Positions 1-7,760 of a DNA stretch of 64,000 nucleotides are shown piece after piece. Each line of letters starts with the position of its first letter. Positions within the stretch are counted from its first letter, which is position 1. Source of the stretch: Pelagerythrobacter rhizovicinus (lineage in GTDB: Bacteria > Pseudomonadota > Alphaproteobacteria > Sphingomonadales > Sphingomonadaceae); the NCBI RefSeq assembly GCF_004135625.1, contig NZ_SDPV01000002.1, positions 310,001 through 374,000 on the forward strand, in the 5' to 3' direction. A program made the translations under genes and the position numbers. Below the pieces are notes generated by a model. The model had not been told where the DNA came from. It saw only the letters and a list, made by a program, of their open reading frames with translations, and made no database searches.

Positions 1-74
1 TGCGCGTGCAGGCGCGAGGCCATGACCTCGTGCAGGCGGGTGAGGATGCGGCGTGCTGCTGCGGCTGCGCTCAT
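1..74 (-). CDS. ptsP: PtsP-like PEP-protein phosphotransferase, N-terminal fragment
   Basis: Only the first 24 codons lie in the window, read leftward from the ATG at 74. They begin MSAAAAARRILTRLHEVMAS. This resembles the start of PtsP (EI-Ntr), which has an N-terminal GAF domain followed by an enzyme I domain and feeds phosphate from PEP into the nitrogen phosphotransferase chain. The neighbouring DUF465 and DUF1465 genes are the usual sphingomonad company of ptsP, which supports the call. Too little sequence is present to check any catalytic residue. Confidence 0.55.
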   Translation of the reverse strand, partial: MSAAAAARRILTRLHEVMASRLHA

Positions 75-149
75 GCACGTCGCCTATAACAAAGCGTACG
101 ATATTGGAACGGCTTAGCGCCGCTCCCGCCCGCTATTCTTCCGCCGGAA

Positions 150-305
150 TCAGATTTCGGCGAGTTCTTCCTTGATCCTCAGCTTCTGCCGCTTGATGGC
201 TTGAATCGTCGACGCATCGGGCGAGGGCCGGTTCATTTCCTCGCGAAGTCTGTTTTCGAGACCGGCGTGCTTGTTCTGCAATGCGCTGGCGTGAGACGAT
301 ACCAT
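150..305 (-). CDS. DUF465 (YdcH-like) small protein
   Basis: This 51-residue, almost wholly helical, charged protein belongs to the DUF465/YdcH family of short coiled-coil proteins of unknown role. The C-terminal part carries the family's KRQKLRIKEEL pattern. The open frame runs further upstream, but the ATG at 305 follows a strong AGGAGGAGAG ribosome site, so I start there. It is divergent from a second DUF465 gene. No transmembrane segment or signal peptide is seen. Confidence 0.75.
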   Translation of the reverse strand: MVSSHASALQNKHAGLENRLREEMNRPSPDASTIQAIKRQKLRIKEELAEI

Positions 306-468
306 CGGGCTCTCCTCCTGGGTAGACCTGGGGAGCGACTCGCCCGCCGCGGGCGAGCCGCGCATTGACATAAAACCACAGCCGGGCCGCCATGCGAAGG
401 GGCAAGATTGCGCAATTCGACGGGACCGGGCAGAGGCGCGTCGAATCGACCGGGAGGAGCAGGCTCAG

Positions 469-666
469 GTGAACGAGCAGGAACTGCGCAAGCGATTGGC
501 AACGCTGAGAATCGAGCACCGCGATCTCGACGCGGCGATCGACGCGCTGCGCGCCTCGGGCTCGGCCGATCAGCTGCAGATCGCCCGCCTGAAGAAACGC
601 AAGCTGAAGCTGCGGGACCAGATCGCTGCGATCGAGGACGAACTGCTGCCCGATATAATCGCCTGA
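469..666 (+). CDS. DUF465 (YdcH-like) small protein, second copy
   Basis: This 65-residue coiled-coil protein starts at GTG 469 after GGGAGGAGC. It ends with the family pattern LKKRKLKLRDQI. It is a divergent relative of the DUF465 gene on the other strand; the shared region lies in the C-terminal helix with alternating Lys/Arg and Leu. Function is unknown for the family. A longer overlapping frame at 408-791 is out of register and is not a gene. Confidence 0.75.
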   Translation: MNEQELRKRLATLRIEHRDLDAAIDALRASGSADQLQIARLKKRKLKLRDQIAAIEDELLPDIIA

Positions 667-803
667 TTTCCGAATGGACTAGGCGGAATGCGATTTTCGC
701 AACAATCCTCGCCATCCCGTCACGACACAATTGTTGTCAAAATGGGAAAACCTCCACCGAGCGGCTGGCGGAGCGACTCCGTCTGCGATAGCGCTTTTCC
801 GGG

Positions 804-1274
804 ATGGGCATCCGCGCGGACATCAGCCAGACGATCGTCGAATCGCTTTATCGCGAGGCGCTGATCCTTGCCGACGAGGTGCGCGCGACATTCGATCTCT
901 CGCATCACAACGTGCCTGCAGGGGAGAGCGACTTCGCGCGCATCGCCCTGTCGGTGGAGGGGCTGCGCACGACCACGCGGGTAATGCACGTTCTCGCCTG
1001 GCTGTTGAACCGGCGGGCGTTCTTCAACGGCGAGATGACCGAGTTCCAGCTCCGCCGTCACGGCCGCCTGCCGGGCGACCGCCCCGCCGATCCCGACAAC
1101 CTGGCGTGGCTCGAGCCGGAGATCCGGGACCTGATTCGTGCGAGCGCGAAGCTCCATGCGCGGATCGCGCGACTCGACCGGGCCTGGAACAGCGGGTTCG
1201 AGATGTATCCGCCGGCGATCCTGCGGCTGCGTGAGCGCCTCGACCGCCGGATGGGCGAGATCCAGACCCTCTAG
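804..1274 (+). CDS. DUF1465 family protein
   Basis: This 156-residue soluble protein matches the DUF1465 family of alphaproteobacteria, which is mostly helical and has no assigned biochemical role. No catalytic motif, signal peptide or membrane segment is visible. The ribosome site before ATG 804 is weak. The stop overlaps the stop region of the convergent glycerol kinase gene by 4 bases. Its place beside ptsP and the DUF465 genes fits the sphingomonad arrangement. Confidence 0.75.
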   Translation: MGIRADISQTIVESLYREALILADEVRATFDLSHHNVPAGESDFARIALSVEGLRTTTRVMHVLAWLLNRRAFFNGEMTEFQLRRHGRLPGDRPADPDNLAWLEPEIRDLIRASAKLHARIARLDRAWNSGFEMYPPAILRLRERLDRRMGEIQTL

Positions 1275-2740
1275 ACCGCCGCCAGCGCCTTGCGCCAGCG
1301 GACCAGGCGCTCCTCGCGTGCGCCGTCTGGCAGCGCCGGTTCAAAGCGGCGCACCTTGCCGCGCATCGCCTTGGCGGCATCCTCGAGGTTCGCGTGTATG
1401 CCCGCCCCCACTGCTGCGAGCATCGCCGCGCCCAGCGCGGTCGTCTCGACAAAGTCCGGCCGCTCGACCGTTACACCGAGCATGTTCGCGAGATCCTGCG
1501 CCATCCAGTCGTTCGCGCTCATCCCGCCGTCGATGCGCAGCGTCTGCCAGGCGGCGCCATCGGCAGCAAATGCCTCCGCGAGATCATGGGTCTGGTGCGC
1601 CATCGCCTCCAGTGCCGCACGCGCGATCTGCGCCCGTCCGCTAGCGAAGCTCAGCCCCGCGATCACCCCGCGCGCTTCGGCCTGCCAGTGCGGCGCTCCC
1701 AGGCCGGAGAGCGCAGGCACGATCGTCACGCCACCGCTGTCGGAAATCGATCGTGCAAGAGCCTCGGTCTCGGCCGCGGTGCCGATCAGCCCGAGCGAGT
1801 CGCGCAGCCACTGGACTAGGCTGCCGGCGACGAAGACCGAGCCTTCGAGCGCATAGCGCCGCACGCCGCCGCGCTGGGTCAGCACCGTGCCGAGCAGCCG
1901 GTGCTCCGATCGCGGCACGGCCTCGCCCTGGTTGGTCAGCACGAACGCCCCGGTTCCGTAGGTCGCCTTGGTCTCCCCCGGGGCGAGGCAGCATTGCCCC
2001 ACGGTCGCGGCCTGCTGATCGCCGGCGAGCCCGCAGACCGGAACGGCGCCGCCGAGCAGTTCGGCATTCGTCTCGGCCAGCGCGCCATGGGTGTCCACCA
2101 CCTGCGCGAGCGCAGAACGCGGCACCCCGATAAGCTCGCACAGCCCCGCGTCGAACTGCGCGCCATCGAGCGGGAGCAGCAGCGTACGGCTGGCGTTGCT
2201 CGCGTCGCTGACGAACGCGCCGCCCGAGAGCTTGAACACGAGCCAGCTCTCGACCGTGCCAAGCGCCAGCGCCTTGCGCTCGGCCGCGGCGCGCACGGCG
2301 GCGTCGTTGTACATCAGCCAGCGCATCTTGGTGCCGGAGAAGTAGGGATCGAGCACCAGCCCGGTGCGGCGCTGGACGTCCGCTTCGTGCCCGGCTTCGC
2401 GGAGCGCGTCGCAAAGGTCCGCCGTGCGCCGGTCCTGCCACACGATCGCGCGGGCGAGCGGTTCGCCCGTGTTGCGGTCCCATGCGACGACCGTCTCGCG
2501 CTGGTTGGTGATGCCGATCGCGGCGACGGCCCCGGCGCCGCCCGCCTTCTCCACCACGTCGCGCGCGCAGGCGAGCGTGCGCTGCCAGATCTCGCCGGCA
2601 TCGTGCTCGACCCAGCCGGGGCGCGGATAGTGCTGCGTCAGCGGGCGCTGTGCCATCTGGTGGAGCGCGCCGTCGGACCCGAACAGCATCGCGCGGGTCG
2701 AAGTCGTGCCGGCGTCGAGGACGAGGATGTGTTCTCCCAT
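1271..2740 (-). CDS. glpK: Glycerol kinase
   Basis: The 489-residue product is a full-length FGGY-family kinase that phosphorylates glycerol to sn-glycerol 3-phosphate with ATP. It opens with the phosphate-binding DAGTTSTRAMLF motif, has the central GDQQAATVGQCC segment typical of GlpK, and a C-terminal GGMSANDWMAQ block, which is the second FGGY signature area. Length matches the usual 490-505 residues. No glpF, glpD or glpR lies next to it, so it stands alone here. Other FGGY sugar kinases are possible but the motifs fit GlpK closely. Confidence 0.93.
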   Translation of the reverse strand: MGEHILVLDAGTTSTRAMLFGSDGALHQMAQRPLTQHYPRPGWVEHDAGEIWQRTLACARDVVEKAGGAGAVAAIGITNQRETVVAWDRNTGEPLARAIVWQDRRTADLCDALREAGHEADVQRRTGLVLDPYFSGTKMRWLMYNDAAVRAAAERKALALGTVESWLVFKLSGGAFVSDASNASRTLLLPLDGAQFDAGLCELIGVPRSALAQVVDTHGALAETNAELLGGAVPVCGLAGDQQAATVGQCCLAPGETKATYGTGAFVLTNQGEAVPRSEHRLLGTVLTQRGGVRRYALEGSVFVAGSLVQWLRDSLGLIGTAAETEALARSISDSGGVTIVPALSGLGAPHWQAEARGVIAGLSFASGRAQIARAALEAMAHQTHDLAEAFAADGAAWQTLRIDGGMSANDWMAQDLANMLGVTVERPDFVETTALGAAMLAAVGAGIHANLEDAAKAMRGKVRRFEPALPDGAREERLVRWRKALAAV

Positions 2741-2888
2741 CGGCCCATCCTAACCACGTTCGCGGTCGCGGCGAAAGCCGAATGGGACATTCCCAGCGGA
2801 TGGTGTCGCTACGGCTTGGTTCAAGACACAATCCGCCCCGAGCGCGGCGTGCCCTCGGAAGCTCGACAGGCCCGCTCGCCGCCCCCAT

Positions 2889-3770
2889 ATGGAGCGCATG
2901 GCAGGTCCCCCTCCCAAGCCGTGGCCGACCGGACTGGTCGAAAGGCCCGAGCCGCTCGTGCGCCGCGTGCTCGCGCCCAATCCCTCGCCCTACACCTATA
3001 CCGGCACGCAGACCTACATCGTCGGCGAAGGCGAGGCGGTCGCTGTGATCGACCCCGGCCCGGACGATCAGGCGCATATCGATGCCATCGTCGAAGCCGT
3101 CGGCGCAGCAAAGATCGCCGCGATCATGTGCACGCACACGCACCGCGACCATTCGCCCGCTGCGCGGCCTCTCGCCGAACGCACCGGCGCTCCGATCGTC
3201 GGCTGCGCCCCGCTGGTGCTCGACGACAGCGGACCGCGAGCCGATGCCAGCTTCGACCGCGACTATGCCCCCGACAGGGTGATGGAGGACGGCGAGGCGA
3301 TGACCGGCCCCGGCTGGACATTGCGCGCCGTTCACACGCCCGGCCACACATCGAACCACCTGTGCTTCGCGCTCGAGGAAAGCGGAGCCCTGTTCACCGG
3401 CGATCATGTGATGGGCTGGTCCACCAGTGTCGTCGTGCCCCCGGACGGGGACATGGGCGCCTACATGAAGAGCCTAGAGAGGCTCTACGAGCGGGGCGAC
3501 CGCGTCTACTACCCGGCGCACGGCGCGCCGGTGGAGAAGCCGCGCCAGCTCGTGCGCGGGATGATCGGCCATCGCCGCCAGCGCGAGAACCAGATCCTGC
3601 GCTTGCTGGGCGAGACGCGGCAGAGCGCGGCGGACATGGTCCCGCGCATGTACAAAGGCCTCGACCCGCGGCTGACCGGCGCCGCCGAGATGAGCGTGAC
3701 CGCGCACCTGCTCGATCTGGAACGCCGCGGGCTCGTCGGCCGTTCGGGGGACTTATGGCAAACCCTTTGA
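2889..3770 (+). CDS. MBL-fold metallo-hydrolase
   Basis: The 293-residue protein has the metallo-beta-lactamase zinc motif at residues 83-88 (HTHRDH), a GHTSNHLCF strand, GDHVM, and the late His in PAHGAPV. The C-terminal third looks like the winged helix of the LACTB2 / beta-lactamase-like protein 2 group, some of which act on RNA. The substrate cannot be read from sequence. ATG 2889 is used; an in-frame ATG at 2898 is also possible. Its last 16 bases overlap the next gene, so the two are probably co-translated. Confidence 0.85.
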   Translation: MERMAGPPPKPWPTGLVERPEPLVRRVLAPNPSPYTYTGTQTYIVGEGEAVAVIDPGPDDQAHIDAIVEAVGAAKIAAIMCTHTHRDHSPAARPLAERTGAPIVGCAPLVLDDSGPRADASFDRDYAPDRVMEDGEAMTGPGWTLRAVHTPGHTSNHLCFALEESGALFTGDHVMGWSTSVVVPPDGDMGAYMKSLERLYERGDRVYYPAHGAPVEKPRQLVRGMIGHRRQRENQILRLLGETRQSAADMVPRMYKGLDPRLTGAAEMSVTAHLLDLERRGLVGRSGDLWQTL

Positions 3771-4456
3771 AGACGAAGCGCCGCAGCGGCGAGACCCTCG
3801 GCCCAGAGGTCCGCCGCGAGCGTCCGCTGGCGCTGGTGCAGGCCGTGCCGTGGATGATCGTGATCGTCCTCCTCGCGCTCGCGGCCTGGCTTGGCTGGCG
3901 CGCGTTCGTCTATCAGGAAGAAGGCGATCCGGTCGGCAGCGCGATGCTCGCGTTCGAGAAGCAGAACTCGCTGACGGTGTTCTCCTCGCGCTTCGAAGTC
4001 GTCGCCGAGAGCGAGGACACGCGCGGCGTGCTCGGCGTGCCGGTCCTGCGTTCGCGCCAGGCGATGATCATTCCCGCGACGGTCGAATACCGCGTCGATC
4101 TCTCGCAGGTCGGACGCGAACGGATCGCCTGGGACGCCGAGACGCAGCAGCTCACCGTGCGCCTGCCGCAGCTCCAGACCACGCGCCCCAACCTCGACGA
4201 GGCGCAGGCGCGCGTGTTCCAGGACGGCGTGTTCATCACCCGCGACGCCTCCCGCGACCTCAGCCAGAACAACTCGCGCCAGGCGGAGCGCAAGGCGAGC
4301 GCCTTCGCGAAGAACCCCGAAGTGCTGGCGCTCGCGCGCACCGCCGCGAGGGAGGCCGTGCGCCAGAACCTTGCGATCCCGCTGCAGATCGCTGGCCACG
4401 ACCGCGCGACCGTGCAGGTCACCTTCGACGGGGAGCAGGCGCCCCCCGCACGGTGA
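3755..4456 (+). CDS. DUF4230 family membrane-anchored protein
   Basis: The 233-residue product has a short basic N-terminus, one transmembrane helix at about residues 31-50, and a soluble part of the DUF4230 type. Family function is unknown. The open frame extends far upstream through the MBL gene, but ATG 3755 sits inside the end of that gene and gives a protein of normal family length, so the upstream part is a high-GC artefact. The topology suggests an inner-membrane protein with a periplasmic domain. Confidence 0.78.
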   Translation: MANPLKTKRRSGETLGPEVRRERPLALVQAVPWMIVIVLLALAAWLGWRAFVYQEEGDPVGSAMLAFEKQNSLTVFSSRFEVVAESEDTRGVLGVPVLRSRQAMIIPATVEYRVDLSQVGRERIAWDAETQQLTVRLPQLQTTRPNLDEAQARVFQDGVFITRDASRDLSQNNSRQAERKASAFAKNPEVLALARTAAREAVRQNLAIPLQIAGHDRATVQVTFDGEQAPPAR

Positions 4457-4459
4457 CGC

Positions 4460-6448
4460 TCACGCCAGCCGGCGGGCCTGCCGGAAATGGGCGTAGCGGT
4501 TGAGCAGGTCGTGGATCACCTGCCCGCTGGTATAGCCCGTTATGTCGTGCGCATGTTCGCCTTCGGAACTGTGCGCCATGGCGCGATAATGGCGCCGCTC
4601 CCGATCGCTCGACTTGCGCGTCTCTGCCCAGACGAAGCTGGGGGAGAGAAACGCGCGGCTGCGAATGGTGTAGCGGAACGTGCCGCGCTCTCCGTGAGGC
4701 ACGGTGAGCTCGATGCGATCGTCTCGCTCCTCGAGCTCGGGGGCGAGGCCGTTCTCCCGCAGCTCGGCCGCAACTTCCTCAAGCGCCGGTCGCGCCGTGT
4801 CGCTCAGGAAACGGCCGATTTCATCCCTGCCGAAGAACTGCGTTATCGACGCGAGGCGCTGCTGCCAGCTTAGCTCCGGATCGGCCGGCGCGTCGGTCGG
4901 CTGCGAAAGATCGGCGGCGGAGCCAACCGCTTCCATTTGCAGCGCCCGCAGCAGGCCGTAGCAGATGAAGATCATCACCACCGCGAACGGCAGGGCGCTG
5001 GCGATCGCGGCGGTCTGCAGGGCCTCGAGCCCGCCCGCGACCAGCAGAACCGCGGCGATTCCGCCCGCGCAGGCCGCCCAGAAGATACGTTGCCACACGG
5101 GCGGATTCTCGGCCGCTCCGGACGTGATCATGTCGATCACCAGCGCGCCCGAGTCCGCCGAGGTCACGAAGAAGGTGATGACCAGCAGCGTCGCGATCAG
5201 CGAGGTGATGGCCGACAGGGGCAGCTCGGACAGCATCTCGAACAGCGCAACCGGCAGGTTGTCCGCCACCGTCGCGGCGATCGGCGCCGCACCGCTCATG
5301 TCGAGCTGGATGGCGGTATTGCCGAACACCGTCATCCACAGGCAGGTGAACAGGACAGGCACCAGCAGCACGCCGCCGACGAACTGGCGGATGGTCCGCC
5401 CGCGCGAGATGCGCGCGATGAACATCCCGACGAAGGGCGACCAGGCGATCCACCATCCCCAGTAGAACAGCGTCCAGTTGCCGAGCCAGGGATTGGGCTC
5501 GTAGGCATAGAGGCGGAAGGTCCGCTGCACGAAGGCGTTCAGATACGTGCCGAGGTTCTGGACGAAGGCCTCCAGCAGGAAAACGGTGGATCCCGCGAAG
5601 AGCACGAAAAGCAGCAACAGTATGGCGAGCACGATGTTGAGCTCGGACAGACGCTTCACGCCTCTGTCGAGCCCCAGAAAGACCGACAGCGTGGCAAGCG
5701 CGGTGATCGCCGCGATCAGCAGGAGCTGCACCGCGGTGTCGATCGGCACTCCGAAGAGATAGCTGAAGCCGGCATTGACCTGCAGCACGCCGAGGCCGAG
5801 CGACGTCGCGACCCCGAACATCGTGCCCAGCACCGCGAACGTGTCGATCGCGTGGCCGATCGGGCCATTGATTCGCCGGCCGATCAGCGGAAACAGTGCC
5901 GACCGGATCGTCAGCGGCAGTCCGCGCCGAAACGAGAAGTACGCCAGCGCCAGCCCGACGACGATGTAGATCCCCCACGCGTGAAAACCCCAGTGGAAGA
6001 AAGTCAGCACCATCGCCTGCCGCGCGGCGTCGACGGTCCCGCCGTCCCCGACGGGCGGCAGGGCGTAGTGCTGGATGGGTTCGGCGACGCCGAAGAAGAC
6101 CAGGCCGATGCCCATTCCGGCGCTGAACAGCATGGCGAACCACGACAGGTGGCTATATTCCGGCTCGCTCTCGTCCGGCCCCAGCTTGATGTCGCCGTAG
6201 CGGCTGATCATGAGGAAGACGACGAAGATCAGGAACCCCGCGACCGAGGCGATGTAGAACCAGCCGAAATCGGCGACGATCACCTCCTGCAGGTGGCCGA
6301 ACAGGACGCCCGCACGCTCGGCGAACAGCGCGCCGAACAGCGCGAAAGCGAGAATCAACGCGGCCGAAACGAAGAAGACAGGCGGATTGACCTTGATCCG
6401 CGCGCGCGACGCCGCCCCTGCGGCTTCCTTCAGGACTGGATCGTTCAC
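4460..6448 (-). CDS. BCCT family betaine/choline/carnitine transporter
   Basis: The 662-residue protein has the 12-helix BCCT core (about residues 25-510), including the GIGLVFFGVAEP segment and the Trp-rich WTLFYWGWWIAWSPF signature. It then has a cytoplasmic tail of about 140 residues like that of BetT-type choline transporters. It should import a quaternary amine such as choline or betaine, driven by Na+ or H+. I start at GTG 6448 after GGAGAGG; the frame stays open to a GTG at 6523 with no ribosome site. No betaine synthesis genes are nearby. Which substrate is carried is not decided by sequence. Confidence 0.88.
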   Translation of the reverse strand: MNDPVLKEAAGAASRARIKVNPPVFFVSAALILAFALFGALFAERAGVLFGHLQEVIVADFGWFYIASVAGFLIFVVFLMISRYGDIKLGPDESEPEYSHLSWFAMLFSAGMGIGLVFFGVAEPIQHYALPPVGDGGTVDAARQAMVLTFFHWGFHAWGIYIVVGLALAYFSFRRGLPLTIRSALFPLIGRRINGPIGHAIDTFAVLGTMFGVATSLGLGVLQVNAGFSYLFGVPIDTAVQLLLIAAITALATLSVFLGLDRGVKRLSELNIVLAILLLLFVLFAGSTVFLLEAFVQNLGTYLNAFVQRTFRLYAYEPNPWLGNWTLFYWGWWIAWSPFVGMFIARISRGRTIRQFVGGVLLVPVLFTCLWMTVFGNTAIQLDMSGAAPIAATVADNLPVALFEMLSELPLSAITSLIATLLVITFFVTSADSGALVIDMITSGAAENPPVWQRIFWAACAGGIAAVLLVAGGLEALQTAAIASALPFAVVMIFICYGLLRALQMEAVGSAADLSQPTDAPADPELSWQQRLASITQFFGRDEIGRFLSDTARPALEEVAAELRENGLAPELEERDDRIELTVPHGERGTFRYTIRSRAFLSPSFVWAETRKSSDRERRHYRAMAHSSEGEHAHDITGYTSGQVIHDLLNRYAHFRQARRLA

Positions 6449-6606
6449 ATACCTCTCCGGATCTACTGCCTCCCCGGGCCGAGCAACGCACTCGGCGGCC
6501 GCCGGTTGCCCCGCGGGCCGCACAAAGCGCGGGATGGCGGGGCATTAGAATAACTCCGCGACATGCACGCGGTCGCTTCCTATATGGCTGGCGACAGGAG
6601 ATTGGC

Positions 6607-7593
6607 ATGTCCATTGAAAACAAACTGCCCACTGGAACCGATCTGCTCGCGGAGATCGACCGCCTGCGCAACGAGCGCAACGCGGTGATCCTGGCGCATT
6701 ACTACCAGAAGCCGGATATCCAGGACCTCGCCGATTTCGTCGGCGATTCACTCGAGCTCTCGCGCAAGGCGGCGGAGACCGATGCCGACGTGATCGCGTT
6801 CTGCGGCGTGAAGTTCATGGCCGATACGGCCAAGATCCTCAGCCCCGAGAAGATCGTCGTCCTGCCCGACATGGACGCGGGATGCAGCCTGGAGGATTCC
6901 TGCCCGCCGGAGAAGTTCAAGGCTTTCCGGGAGGCGCATCCCGATCACATCGCGCTGACCTACATCAACTGCTCGACCGAGGTGAAGGCGCTGTCGGACA
7001 TCATCGTCACCAGCTCTTCGGCCGAGACGATCATCAGCCAGATCCCCGAGGATCAGCCGATCATCTTCGGCCCCGACCGGCACCTTGGCGGCTATCTCAG
7101 CCGCAAGTTCAACCGCGACATGCTGCTCTGGCCCGGCGTGTGCATCGTGCACGAGGCCTTCAGCGAAACCGAGCTGATGAAGCTGAAGGAGCAGCATCCC
7201 GGAGCGCCCGTGGCCGCGCACCCCGAATGCCCGCCCACGATCATCGATCATGCGGATTACGTCGGCTCGACCAGCGGCATCCTGCAGTTCGCCAGCACGT
7301 TCGAAGGCGACACGCTGATCGTCGCGACCGAGCCGCACATCATCCACCAGATGGAAAAGGCGCTGCCGCAGAAGAATTTCATCGGGGCGCCGGGTGCCGA
7401 CGGCAACTGCAGTTGCAACATCTGCCCGTACATGGCGCTCAACACGATGGAGAAGCTCTACGCCTGCCTGCGCGACCTCGAACCGCGCATCGAAATCGAG
7501 GAAGGCCTGCGCCTCAAGGCCAAGCAGAGCCTTGATCGCATGCTCGAGATGGCCAGCGGCACGATCGGCAAGGGCGACTTGGGACGGGTCTAG
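6607..7593 (+). CDS. nadA: Quinolinate synthase A
   Basis: The 328-residue enzyme condenses iminoaspartate with dihydroxyacetone phosphate to quinolinate, the precursor of NAD. Motifs include the N-terminal ILAHYYQ (substrate His and Tyr) and three Cys in the positions known to bind the [4Fe-4S] cluster: C93 (in DAGCS), C208 (in HPECPP) and C273 (in CNICPYM). A clear AGGAGA ribosome site precedes ATG 6607. nadB and nadC are not in the window. It is divergent from the BCCT gene. Confidence 0.96.
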   Translation: MSIENKLPTGTDLLAEIDRLRNERNAVILAHYYQKPDIQDLADFVGDSLELSRKAAETDADVIAFCGVKFMADTAKILSPEKIVVLPDMDAGCSLEDSCPPEKFKAFREAHPDHIALTYINCSTEVKALSDIIVTSSSAETIISQIPEDQPIIFGPDRHLGGYLSRKFNRDMLLWPGVCIVHEAFSETELMKLKEQHPGAPVAAHPECPPTIIDHADYVGSTSGILQFASTFEGDTLIVATEPHIIHQMEKALPQKNFIGAPGADGNCSCNICPYMALNTMEKLYACLRDLEPRIEIEEGLRLKAKQSLDRMLEMASGTIGKGDLGRV

Positions 7594-7616
7594 CTCCCGC
7601 GCATTCCGTTGCCCCG

Positions 7617-7640
7617 TCGCCCCTGCGGAGGCAGGGGCGA
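7617..7640. terminator. Perfect 9-bp hairpin after nadA
   Basis: The arms TCGCCCCTG and CAGGGGCGA enclose a 6-base loop CGGAGG, starting 24 bases past the nadA stop. No run of T follows, so it may be a short dispersed palindromic repeat of the kind common in sphingomonad genomes, acting as an RNA 3' end, rather than a classical intrinsic terminator. Confidence 0.55.
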
Positions 7641-7760
7641 TGCGGCGGATGGCTGATGCACGCGCGTTGGGTTGAGCGCGCGTTACACCCCGATCGCATT
7701 GCACCCCTTTGATCGGACGGCGAAATGGCTATGGTCCCGCGCGTTCACAAAGAGGTGCCA

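Noticed and set aside
724-738. GACACAATTGTTGTC as an operator before DUF1465
   Set aside because: Only the central ACAATTGT is a perfect palindrome. The outer arms are out of step by one base and no regulator is linked to it.
1901-3754. Upstream extension of the DUF4230 frame
   Set aside because: It runs antisense to glpK and through the MBL gene. The ATG at 3755 gives normal family length and overlaps the MBL stop.
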